Of a stretch of 64,000 bases of DNA, positions 52,196-60,080 are shown piece after piece (the first letter of the stretch is position 1; each line of letters starts with the position of its first letter). The notes under the pieces are model-generated. The model was not told the DNA's origin. It ran no database searches and saw nothing but the letters and a program-made list of their open reading frames with translations. Made by a program: the position numbers and the translations under genes. The DNA is from Agromyces marinus (GTDB lineage Bacteria; Actinomycetota; Actinomycetes; Actinomycetales; Microbacteriaceae), in the NCBI RefSeq assembly GCF_021442325.1, contig NZ_CP087879.1:2046001-2110000 (forward strand), read 5' to 3'.

Positions 52196-53055
52196 CTAGG
52201 CGTCGCCGCGCTCGCGCGCGGCGCGGCGCGCGGCGTCCTGCGCCTCGCCGTAGGTGAGGGGGCGGTCGGGGTCGATCGCGGGGCGTGCGGGGTCGGCATC
52301 GGCTTCCGGCTCGGCGTCGGGGCCGGCTTCTGCGGATGCCTCGTCGGTGCGCTTGTCGCCTGCCTCGGGCTCGTCCGGCGACGGGCCGACGCCCGAACCG
52401 GTCGCTGCACCCGAGGCCCTGGTACCGGCACCCGGCGCATCCGCGCCGCCGACAGCCGATGCCCCGGCACCACCCGACGCCCCGACGCCCGGGGCACCAC
52501 CGTTCCCGGCACCGCCCGCCCCCAAGCGCCCCCGACGGGGGCAGCAGGCGACGGCGGCGCCGCGGCATCCGTCACGCCCAGGACCTGCCTGGCACGGCTG
52601 ACGTGCTCGGAACTGCCGACGATCGCGTACCGCGTCGCGAGCACCTGCATGACCGAGGTGAAGTCGCGGCGGCGGCGGTTGACCGAGTAGGTCACGACGG
52701 AGAAGATCATGCCGAAGCCGGCGCCGAAGAGCACGGCGGCGGCGAGCACGCCGAGCGAGGTGCCCTGCGGGGAGAAGATGAAGAAGAGCAGACCGAGGAA
52801 CGTGCCGAGCCAGGCGCCCGAGAGCGCGCCGGCACCGGCGGTACGGCCCCAGCTGAGCTTGCCGGTGATGCGTTCGACGGTCTTCAGGTCGTGGCCGACG
52901 ATCGCGAGTTCGCGGACGGGGAACTCGGCCTTCGCGAGCGCGTCGACGGCGGCCTGCGCCTCGAGGTAGGTCTCGTAGCTGGCGACGGTCTCCCCCGTGG
53001 GCAGCGTCGGATAGGTGCGGCCGAGACGACCGCCGAACGGCGACTGGTTGCTCAC
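52196..53055 (-). pseudogene. general stress protein-like gene with apparent frameshift
   Basis: The GTG at 53055 starts a product whose first 150 residues match the actinobacterial general-stress family: SNQSPFGGRLGRTYP, TYLEAQAAVDALAKAEFPV, two transmembrane segments near 72-115, and RRRRDFTSVMQVLA. After the VLGVTDAAA region the frame opens into an implausible product, while the expected Ala/Gly/Pro-rich tail ending in YGEAQDAARRAARERGDA continues in another frame to the TAG at 52196. One missing base in the five-C run at 52519-52523 would restore a single reading frame of about 285 codons. Sequencing error, true mutation or slippage are all possible. The GAGAAT upstream may be its promoter. 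Confidence 0.7.
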
Positions 53056-53109
53056 CCGCCCATTCTCCCATGCACGCGCGGTCGCCGGTCGATCCGGCGC
53101 CCTGCGCGG

Positions 53110-53115
53110 TAGGTT
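53110..53115 (+). promoter_or_regulatory. -10 element, leaderless MgtE-N/CBS gene mRNA
   Basis: TAGGTT, seven bases before the GTG at 53123. Confidence 0.5.
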
Positions 53116-53122
53116 GGGAGGC

Positions 53123-54454
53123 GTGAGCGCCACGAGAGTCTTCGTCGCCCGACTCGCCGGGTGCGCCGTCTTCGACCCCGCCGGGGATCGCGTCGGCAAG
53201 GTCCGCGACGTGCTCGTCGTGTACCGGAAGGATGACCCTCCGCGGGTCGTCGGCCTCATCGTCGAGATCCCGGGCAAGCGCCGCGTGTTCGTCTCGATCG
53301 GGCGGGTCACCTCGATCGGCGGCGGTCAGATCATCACGACCGGGCTGATCAACATGCGGCGCTTCGAGCAGCGCGGCGGCGAGGTGCGGGTGATCGCGGA
53401 GATGCTCGGCCGCAAGGTCACCTTCGACGACGGCTCGGGCACGGCCACGATCGAGGATGTCGCGATCGAGGAGCGCGATGCCGGCGAGTGGGAGGTCGAC
53501 CAGCTGTTCGTGAGGCGCCCGAAGACGAGTGCGTCGCCGTTCGCGAAGGGCCCGTCCGCGTACGTGACGTGGCGCGAGGTGCATGAGACCACGGCCGTCG
53601 GCGAGGCGCAGTCGGCCGAGCAGCTCATCGCGACGTACTCCGAGCTGAAGCCGGCCGACCTCGCGAACACGCTCCTCGACCTGACGCCGCAGCGACGGCA
53701 GGAGGTCGCGGCCGAGCTCCCCGACGACCGGTTGGCCGATGTGCTGGAGGAGATGCCCGAGGTCGACCAGGTCGAGATCCTCGCCAAGCTGGGCGACGAC
53801 CGCGCCGCCGACGTGCTCGACCACATGCAGCCCGACGATGCGGCCGACCTCATCGCGCAGCTGCCCGAGGAGCGCGGTGAGCACCTGCTCGAGCTCATGG
53901 AGCCCGAGGAGGCCGAGGACGTCCGGTTCCTGCTCTCGTACGGCCCCGACACCGCGGGCGGCCTGATGACGACCGAGCCGATCATCGTCTCGGCGGATGC
54001 CACGGTCGCCGAGGGCCTCGCCCTGATCCGGCGGCACGACCTGCCGCCCGCGCTCGGCGCGGCGGTGTGCGTGACGCTGCCGCCGTACGAGCCGCCGACG
54101 GGCCGGTTCCTGGGCATCGTGCACTTCCAGCGGATGCTCCGCTACCCGCCGCACGAGCGGCTCGGGTCGCTCATCGACCAGGGGCTGGAGCCCGTCAAGG
54201 CCGACACGTCCGCCGCCGAGGTGAGCCGCATCCTCGCCAGCTACGACCTCGTGTCGGTGCCCGTGGTCGACGAGAAGCACCGGCTCGTGGGCGTGGTCAC
54301 GATCGACGACGTGCTCGACTACCTGCTGCCGGACGACTGGCGCAGCCACGACGACCACGACGACGAGCTGCACCGGCGCGCCACGGCGCGCGCGCAGCTG
54401 AACACCGGGAGCATTCCGGTCGCGGGAAGGGGGGCGCCGGATGGCACGCGCTGA
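53123..54454 (+). CDS. MgtE N-terminal/CBS domain protein lacking a channel domain
   Basis: A 443-residue cytoplasmic protein. Residues 5-130 look like a PRC-barrel or related beta domain (FDPAGDRVGKVRDVLV). About 170-275 match the MgtE N-domain, with repeated LPDDRLADVLEEMP, LGDDRAADVLDHMQPDDAADLI helices that sense Mg2+, and 280-405 hold a CBS pair. MgtE channels add five transmembrane helices here; this protein has none. It is conserved next to DUF1003 and Mrp genes in actinobacteria (Rv1232c region, as I recall). A regulatory role in Mg2+ or nucleotide sensing is likely. It overlaps the next gene by 14 bases. Confidence 0.88.
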   Translation: MSATRVFVARLAGCAVFDPAGDRVGKVRDVLVVYRKDDPPRVVGLIVEIPGKRRVFVSIGRVTSIGGGQIITTGLINMRRFEQRGGEVRVIAEMLGRKVTFDDGSGTATIEDVAIEERDAGEWEVDQLFVRRPKTSASPFAKGPSAYVTWREVHETTAVGEAQSAEQLIATYSELKPADLANTLLDLTPQRRQEVAAELPDDRLADVLEEMPEVDQVEILAKLGDDRAADVLDHMQPDDAADLIAQLPEERGEHLLELMEPEEAEDVRFLLSYGPDTAGGLMTTEPIIVSADATVAEGLALIRRHDLPPALGAAVCVTLPPYEPPTGRFLGIVHFQRMLRYPPHERLGSLIDQGLEPVKADTSAAEVSRILASYDLVSVPVVDEKHRLVGVVTIDDVLDYLLPDDWRSHDDHDDELHRRATARAQLNTGSIPVAGRGAPDGTR

Positions 54455-54965
54455 CGCGGACGACCGCCGCTTCGACACCCCGAAGGGCGCACGGCGCGGG
54501 TCGGCGCCGTCGCGCAGGTCGGGCGACCGCGACCGGTTCGGCCGGTTCACCGAGTGGGTCGCTCGCGGCATGGGCACGCCGTGGTTCCTGCTCGGGCTCA
54601 GCCTGTTCGTGGCGTTCTGGATCCTGTGGAACACCCTCGCCCCGCCCGCGTGGCGGTTCGACTCGGTCGAACTCGGGTTCATCGCCCTGACCCTCGTGCT
54701 CAGCCTGCAGGCGTCGTACGCCGCACCGCTCATCCTGCTCGCCCAGAACCGACAGGACGATCGCGACCGCGTGCAGATCGAGCAGGACCGGCAGCGCGCC
54801 GAGCGCAACCTCGCCGACACCGAGTACCTGGCGCGCGAGGTGGTCGCGCTTCGGCTCGCGGTCCGCGACCTCGCGTCGAAGGAGTTCATCCGGCAGGAGC
54901 TGCGGCAGATCCTCGACGACCTCGACAAGCGCGATGCGGAGGATGCCACGCATGCCGGATCCTGA
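54441..54965 (+). CDS. DUF1003 family membrane protein
   Basis: A 174-residue protein with two transmembrane segments (about 45-67 and 75-97) separated by a short loop. FTEWVARGMGTPWFLLG, WNT and APLILLAQNRQDDRDR identify the DUF1003 family. A predicted coiled coil of charged residues follows (about 105-165). Function unknown. It overlaps both neighbours: 14 bases with the MgtE-N/CBS gene and 14 bases with mrp, so the three are one transcript. Some family members are linked to cyclophilin or to divalent-cation proteins. Confidence 0.88.
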   Translation: MARADADDRRFDTPKGARRGSAPSRRSGDRDRFGRFTEWVARGMGTPWFLLGLSLFVAFWILWNTLAPPAWRFDSVELGFIALTLVLSLQASYAAPLILLAQNRQDDRDRVQIEQDRQRAERNLADTEYLAREVVALRLAVRDLASKEFIRQELRQILDDLDKRDAEDATHAGS

Positions 54966-56118
54966 CGTCGAGGCCGCCGTCCGCACGGCCCTCGCCGGGG
55001 TCGTCGACCCGGAGATCCGCCGCCCGATCACCGAGCTCGACATGGTCGACCGGGTCGTGGCGACCGCGACGGGCGTCGAGGTCGGCATCCGCCTGACGAT
55101 CGTCGGCTGCCCGGCGTCGGACCGCATCGAACGCGACGTCCGCGCCGCGGCCGAGGGCGTCGTCGGCGCGGGCAACGCGGTCGTCGAGCTCGGGGTGATG
55201 ACCCCCGAGCAGCGGCACGCCCTCACCGAGCGGCTCCGCGGCGGGCGCGCGGCGCGCGGCAACCCGTTCGGCCCGGGCACGCTGACGCGCGTGATCGCGG
55301 TCACGAGCGGCAAGGGCGGGGTCGGCAAGTCGACGCTGACCGCGAACCTGGCGGTGGCGCTCGCGGCACGTGGCCTGTCGGTGGGTCTCGTCGATGCCGA
55401 CGTGCACGGGTTCTCGGTGCCGGCGCTGCTGGGGCTCGTCGACGAGCACGGCACCGCGGCGCGGCCGACCCGGGTCGACGACATGATCCTGCCCCCGGTC
55501 GCCCACGGCGTGAAGGTCATCTCGATCGGCATGTTCGTCGAGCCGACCGAGCCGGGCGGGCGCGGGTCGTCGGTCGCGGTCGCCTGGCGCGGGCCGATGC
55601 TGCACCGAACGCTGCAGCAGTTCCTGACCGACGTGTACTTCGGCGACCTCGACGTGCTGCTCGTCGACCTGCCTCCGGGCACGGGCGACGTGGCGATCTC
55701 GCTCGGGCAGTTGCTGCCGAACGCCGAGGTGCTGGTCGTCACGACCCCGCAACCGGCCGCGGCCGACGTCGCCGAGCGTTCGGGGCTCGTGGCCCGCCAG
55801 ACGGGGCAGACCGTCATCGGCGTGGTCGAGAACATGGCGGGGCTCGCGCAGCCCGACGGGTCGCTGCTCGACCTGTTCGGTTCCGGCGGCGGCGACGAGG
55901 TCGCCCGGCGCCTGTCGGAGGGCGTGGACGAGCCCGTCCCGGTCGTGGCGAGCGTGCCGCTGAGCGTCGCGCTGCGGCGCGGCGGCGACGACGGGATGCC
56001 GGTCGTGCTGGCCGAGCCCGACGATCCGGCCGCGCGCGCGATCGAGCAGGCGGCGGCGTTCCTCGCGGGTCGGCCGCGTTCGCTCGCCGGCCGGCACCTG
56101 GACGTCTCGGTGCGATGA
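54952..56118 (+). CDS. mrp: Mrp/ApbC-type P-loop Fe-S carrier ATPase
   Basis: A 388-residue MinD-type ATPase. Residues 1-90 form a DUF59/MIP18-like domain. The deviant Walker A is SGKGGVGKST (119-128) and VDLPPGTGD serves as Walker B. The C-terminal CxxC found in many Fe-S carriers is absent here (GVVENMAGL is followed by no CPxC), so cluster binding may be weaker or done differently. As I recall, other actinobacterial Mrp proteins also lack it. The ATG at 54952 sits nine bases after GGAGG. It overlaps the DUF1003 gene and is separated from the lipoprotein gene by 12 bases. Confidence 0.9.
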   Translation: MPDPDVEAAVRTALAGVVDPEIRRPITELDMVDRVVATATGVEVGIRLTIVGCPASDRIERDVRAAAEGVVGAGNAVVELGVMTPEQRHALTERLRGGRAARGNPFGPGTLTRVIAVTSGKGGVGKSTLTANLAVALAARGLSVGLVDADVHGFSVPALLGLVDEHGTAARPTRVDDMILPPVAHGVKVISIGMFVEPTEPGGRGSSVAVAWRGPMLHRTLQQFLTDVYFGDLDVLLVDLPPGTGDVAISLGQLLPNAEVLVVTTPQPAAADVAERSGLVARQTGQTVIGVVENMAGLAQPDGSLLDLFGSGGGDEVARRLSEGVDEPVPVVASVPLSVALRRGGDDGMPVVLAEPDDPAARAIEQAAAFLAGRPRSLAGRHLDVSVR

Positions 56119-56130
56119 CGGGTGAGACGG

Positions 56131-57069
56131 ATGCCGCGTGCCGCTCGCTCGACTGCACCGCCCGTGGGTGCGCGGGTCGCGGCAGCGCCGCTCGCCGCCC
56201 TGATGGTGCTCGCGTCGGCGGCGTGCTCGCCGCCGGCGCCTGAGCCCGGCGAGCCCGAGGGCCTCCCCGACGGCCTCACCCTGGAGGTCCGGCAGGGCCG
56301 CCTCGACGTGCCGCAGGGCCTGCTCGTGCTGCACTTCGCCAACTCGGGCGACCCGCTCGAGGTCTCGGGCTTCGAGGTCCACTCCCCCGCGCTGCGCCCC
56401 GGCATGACCCGTGACGACCCGTTCGAGCTGGGTCGCGACGACGCGATCGACATCCGCCTGCCGCTGCCCGGGACCGTGTGCGACGGCGATCCGACCGAGG
56501 TCGGCGTCGAGGTGCGCGTGGTCGCCGCGGACGGCGGGGAGCGCACCGGAACCCTCGTGCCCGACGACCCGTTCGACACGATGGCCCGGATCGCCGCGAC
56601 CGACTGCCTGGCCGAGTCCGTCGCGGCGGTCGCCGCGATCGAGCTGCCCGATCGGCTGCGCACGACCGGGGCGGATGCCGCGATGCGGGCGTGGATCGAC
56701 GTGCGAGTGGTGCCCGTGGCATCCGCTTCGACCGGAGGCGGGTCGGGCGACGGAGCCGTCGACCACACGCTCTCGATCGCCGGGGTGGCCGCGACGACCC
56801 TCATCGGCGACGAGGACGGCGGGGACTGGGCGCTCGACCTGGAGGTCGCGGCGGGCGACGAGCCGGTCGATGTGCCGCTCGCGGTCCGCCCCGCACGCTG
56901 CGATGCGCACGGGATCGCCGACGACAAGCGCGGCACGATCCTGCCGTTCGACGTCGCGACCGGCGACGGGCGCGAGGGCCGGCTCGAGTTCGCGTCGGGC
57001 GACGCGCTCAAGGCGGACCTGTACGCCTACTACACCGAGCGGTGCGGGCTCGACCGGCCCGCCGGGTGA
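56131..57069 (+). CDS. exported lipoprotein, hypothetical
   Basis: A 312-residue protein with a lipoprotein signal peptide: positively charged N-terminus, hydrophobic core near 15-30 and lipobox LASAAC with the lipidated Cys near residue 32. The mature part holds two or three beta-rich segments (about 50-110, 110-170 and 210-300) separated by acidic Gly/Pro linkers. Three cysteines near 125, 155 and 260 could form disulfides. No family is recognised. The ATG at 56131 is chosen; a GTG at 56122 is an alternative. It is the last gene of the MgtE-N/CBS operon and converges on the PLP lyase gene. Confidence 0.7.
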   Translation: MPRAARSTAPPVGARVAAAPLAALMVLASAACSPPAPEPGEPEGLPDGLTLEVRQGRLDVPQGLLVLHFANSGDPLEVSGFEVHSPALRPGMTRDDPFELGRDDAIDIRLPLPGTVCDGDPTEVGVEVRVVAADGGERTGTLVPDDPFDTMARIAATDCLAESVAAVAAIELPDRLRTTGADAAMRAWIDVRVVPVASASTGGGSGDGAVDHTLSIAGVAATTLIGDEDGGDWALDLEVAAGDEPVDVPLAVRPARCDAHGIADDKRGTILPFDVATGDGREGRLEFASGDALKADLYAYYTERCGLDRPAG

Positions 57070-57088
57070 CGCCCGCCCGGCGGCGCGC

Positions 57089-58621
57089 CTAGCCTCGCGG
57101 TTCGACGACGCGCGCCAGCAGTTCGACGAGCAGCCGCTCGGTGAGGCGCCCCGGCAGCGCCTCGACGAGCGCGAGCACGGGAGCCAGCCGGTCGGGCAGT
57201 GCCCCGCCCGCGCCCTCGCCGCCGAGCAGGCCGAACGCGCCGAGGAGTCCCGCCGCGGTGTCGGAGTCGAGCCCTGCGGATGCCGCGGCGAGCCCCGCCG
57301 TACCGCCCGGGAGGGACGCCGCGAGCCCCGAGACGAGCTCCGCACCGTCGACCGCGGGCACGCCGCGCACGGCGTCGGCGGCCGCGACGAGCGCCGGCAC
57401 GAGTTCGCCGACGACCGAGTCGGTCACGGGCGTCACCGTCAGGTGCGCCGTCCGCGCCAGGACCCGGCCGTCGGCCTGCACCATTCCGGGCTGCAGTTGC
57501 AGGTGCCATCCGCTCGCACGCGCCGCATCCGCCCAGTGGTGGGGGTCGACGCGACGCTCCGCGGGAACACGCTCGTCGGCGCGCACCGCGAACAGCGGGC
57601 CGACCGGGTCGCCCACGACCCGCAGGCCCTCGATCGCGTCGACGGCCTCGCGCACTGCGCGCGTCGCCTCGGTCGCGCGTGCGGTGAGCCGCACGAACCC
57701 GGGCTCGCCGAGCACCTGCACGATGGCCCAGGCCGCGGCGAGGGGGCCGGCGGGCTTGGATCCGGCGAGCGTGGGGTTGACCACGGGGTAGCCGGGCCAG
57801 CCGGTGGTGGCGAAGTACTGGCGGCGCTGCCGGTCGCGTCCGCGCTGCAGGAGCACGGAGACGCCCTTCGGCGCGTAACCGTACTTGTGCAGGTCGGCCG
57901 ACAGGCTCGTGACGCCGGGCACCGCGAGATCCCAGTCGGGCAGGCCCTCCTGGAAGGCCAGTGCGAACCCGCCGATGCAGGCGTCGACGTGCAGGGCGAT
58001 GCCGTGCCGGGAGGTGATCGCGGCGACCTCGGCGACCGGGTCGAGCGTCGCGAACGGGTACGACGGGGCGCTCAGCACGACCAGCGCGACATCCGCGTCG
58101 AGGCGTGCCGCGACGTCCGCGACGGCCGGCGCGCCGGTCTCGGGGTCGACCGGCACCAGGTCGAGGCCGAGGCCGAACGCCTGTGCTGCCTTGTGGAATG
58201 CGGCGTGCACCGTCGTCGGGGCGAGCAGCCGCGGCATCCGCTCGTCGTCGGGGTTCGCCGCACGCCACACGTCGCGTGCGGTCTTGACCGCGAGCATGCA
58301 GCTCTCCGTGCCACCGCTCGTGACGGAGCCGACGACCTCGTCGGCGGGCGCGACGGCGCCGGACGCATCGCCGTGGAAGATGCGCCGGGCGAAGCCGACG
58401 ACGTCGGACTCCATCGCGGCGACCGAGGTGAACGTGGTGGGGTCGAGCCCGTTCACCGGCTGCACGAGGCGCGCGGCGCGCGCGGCGAGGTCGTCGAGTT
58501 CGGCGAGCCCCGAGTCGTACACGTACGAGAGCACCCGCCCGCCGTGCGTCGGCGCGTCGGCCTCGCGCAGTGCGACGAGCTCGGCGAGCACGTCGTCGGG
58601 CTGTCGTTCGAAGTCGGTCAT
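57089..58621 (-). CDS. PLP-dependent lyase/decarboxylase, sphingosine-1-phosphate lyase-like
   Basis: A 510-residue group II decarboxylase-fold enzyme. THGGRVLSYVYDSG, VVGSVTSGGTESCMLAVKTARD and HVDACIGGFALAF...VPGVTSLSADLHKYGYAPKG resemble sphingosine-1-phosphate lyases more than glutamate decarboxylases. K246 (HKYGYAPKG) is the PLP lysine and D213 the pyridine-nitrogen partner. The C-terminal 100 residues are Ala/Gly/Leu-rich and unusual. The ATG overlaps the MFS stop by four bases (ATGA), so it is the second gene of that operon. An aldehyde-forming lyase reaction would feed the divergent aldehyde dehydrogenase. Substrate not known. Confidence 0.82.
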   Translation of the reverse strand: MTDFERQPDDVLAELVALREADAPTHGGRVLSYVYDSGLAELDDLAARAARLVQPVNGLDPTTFTSVAAMESDVVGFARRIFHGDASGAVAPADEVVGSVTSGGTESCMLAVKTARDVWRAANPDDERMPRLLAPTTVHAAFHKAAQAFGLGLDLVPVDPETGAPAVADVAARLDADVALVVLSAPSYPFATLDPVAEVAAITSRHGIALHVDACIGGFALAFQEGLPDWDLAVPGVTSLSADLHKYGYAPKGVSVLLQRGRDRQRRQYFATTGWPGYPVVNPTLAGSKPAGPLAAAWAIVQVLGEPGFVRLTARATEATRAVREAVDAIEGLRVVGDPVGPLFAVRADERVPAERRVDPHHWADAARASGWHLQLQPGMVQADGRVLARTAHLTVTPVTDSVVGELVPALVAAADAVRGVPAVDGAELVSGLAASLPGGTAGLAAASAGLDSDTAAGLLGAFGLLGGEGAGGALPDRLAPVLALVEALPGRLTERLLVELLARVVEPRG

Positions 58622-59988
58622 GGGGCGACCTCCCGGGTCTGGGCGGGGGCGTCGATGTCGGCTCGGCGCAACGGGTAGCGGAGGATCGGGATGATGCTGA
58701 GTGCGACGATCACGGCGGGCAGCACGCTGAAGCTGAGCGCGATCCCGGCGACCGCGGCGTCGGGCTGGACGACCTCGGCGGCGCCGACGGATTCGAGGTA
58801 GCCGGTCGCCGCGAGCACGATGGTCAGCAACGTCGCGCCGAACGCCATGCCCGTGGTCTCGCCGGCCGTCCACACGCCGCCGAAGCTGCCCGCGAGGCCC
58901 GGCCCCGACACGCGGGCGTCGTGCGCGATGACGTCGGGAAGCATCGCCATGGGCAGCGACTGCATGCCCGCGTACGCCGCGCCCGCGAGGGCCACGGGGC
59001 CGTAGACCCACGCGCCCGGCGCCCACAGCATGCCGACGAGCGCCGCCGCGGCGACGGCGAACACCGCGCTCGCGAGCACGAACGAGCGTTCCTTGCCGAT
59101 GCGCTGGGCGAGTCGCCCCCAGAGGGGCGCGCACAGGATGGCGGGGCCGATCAGGGCGACGAACAGGAAGGTGAGCGCGTCGTCGGAGCGCATCACCCAC
59201 ACGGCGACGTAGTTCGCGCCCGCGAGCATCGCGCCCGTCGCGAGCCCCTGCAGGAGGAAGGCCGCGAGCAGCAGGCGGAACGGTCGGCTGCGCCGCAGCG
59301 CGGCGAGGCCCTCGGCGTACCCCGCCGCGATGCTGCGCCGCGCACGCTCGGCGCGCGGCACGCCGGCGGGCGCGATCGTCGTGGCGACGAGCATGCCGAG
59401 GCCGATGACCAGGCCTGCGACGATCGCCATGACGAGGTAGCCGAGCGCTTCGTCGTCGCCGCCCGTGCGTCGCAGCATCGGCCCGCCCGCGCCGAACAGC
59501 AGGATGGCGACGCTGAGCACGACCACGCGCCACGTCAGCAGCCGGGTGCGTGCGTCGTAGTCGTCGGTGAGTTCGGCGGGCAGTGCGATGTAGGGCACCT
59601 GGAAGAGGCTGAACGCCGTCGCCGTGGCGAGGAACGCCACGAGCACCCAAACCCCGGCCGCGACCGGCCCGGCCCCCGCCGGCGCGGCGAACGTGACCAC
59701 GAACGCGATCGGGAGGGCGATGGCGCCGACGCGCATCCAGGTGCGGCGCGTCCCCGTCCGCGCGAGCGCGGCGTCGCTGCGCTCGCCGATCCACGGGTCG
59801 ATGATCACGTCCCAGACCTTCGCGGCGGTCACGACGAGCCCGGCGAGGAGTGCGGTGACGCCGAGGGTGTCGGTCAGGTAGAAGACGAGGACGAGTCCGG
59901 GCAGCGTCGCGAACCCGCCGGTGCCGATCGAGCCGATCGCATACCTGGAGACGACGCTGCGCGAGAGACGTCGCTCCGGTGCAGTCAT
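58618..59988 (-). CDS. MFS transporter, MelB/GPH-like cation symporter
   Basis: A 456-residue carrier with 12 predicted helices. Family signs are the LSRSVVSRYAIGSIGTGGF N-terminus, KVWDVIIDPWIGERSDA loop (in the MelB/GPH family the D-rich loop after helix 2), ALPAELTDDYDARTRLLTWR and MAMLPDVIAHDA. It probably takes up a glycoside, amine or organic acid with H+ or Na+. The ATG at 59988 is chosen because it lies seven bases after TATGCT; the ATG at 60000 is inside that hexamer. It leads the operon with the PLP lyase, which may act on the transported compound. Confidence 0.86.
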   Translation of the reverse strand: MTAPERRLSRSVVSRYAIGSIGTGGFATLPGLVLVFYLTDTLGVTALLAGLVVTAAKVWDVIIDPWIGERSDAALARTGTRRTWMRVGAIALPIAFVVTFAAPAGAGPVAAGVWVLVAFLATATAFSLFQVPYIALPAELTDDYDARTRLLTWRVVVLSVAILLFGAGGPMLRRTGGDDEALGYLVMAIVAGLVIGLGMLVATTIAPAGVPRAERARRSIAAGYAEGLAALRRSRPFRLLLAAFLLQGLATGAMLAGANYVAVWVMRSDDALTFLFVALIGPAILCAPLWGRLAQRIGKERSFVLASAVFAVAAAALVGMLWAPGAWVYGPVALAGAAYAGMQSLPMAMLPDVIAHDARVSGPGLAGSFGGVWTAGETTGMAFGATLLTIVLAATGYLESVGAAEVVQPDAAVAGIALSFSVLPAVIVALSIIPILRYPLRRADIDAPAQTREVAP

Positions 59989-59995
59989 GCGTGGA

Positions 59996-60001
59996 AGCAT
60001 A
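59996..60001 (-). promoter_or_regulatory. -10 element, leaderless MFS-lyase mRNA
   Basis: TATGCT on the minus strand, seven bases before the ATG at 59988. It includes an upstream ATG that would not be translated. Confidence 0.45.
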
Positions 60002-60068
60002 CCCAGACCGGACGACCCCGTCCGCACGCGAAGACGCGCGGACCCGGCGGGATCTGGGACGCCCGTCC

Positions 60069-60074
60069 TAGACT
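60069..60074 (+). promoter_or_regulatory. -10 element, leaderless aldehyde dehydrogenase mRNA
   Basis: TAGACT, six bases before the GTG at 60081, back to back with the MFS promoter. Confidence 0.55.
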
Positions 60075-60080
60075 GGCCGC

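Noticed and set aside
51880-52199. Small open frames inside the palindromic region
   Set aside because: They consist of the repeats themselves, have no start signals and no conserved composition.
49951-53310. A 1119-codon minus-strand frame spanning the aminopeptidase and stress-protein region
   Set aside because: Only the first 160 residues after 53055 look like protein of the expected family; the rest is antisense to pepP and to the palindrome region.
57089-58621. Glutamate decarboxylase (GABA pathway with the semialdehyde dehydrogenase)
   Set aside because: Motifs around the PLP lysine and the THGGRVLSYVYDSG region fit sphingosine-1-phosphate lyases better, and no GABA transaminase or GABA carrier is nearby; I keep it only as an alternative.
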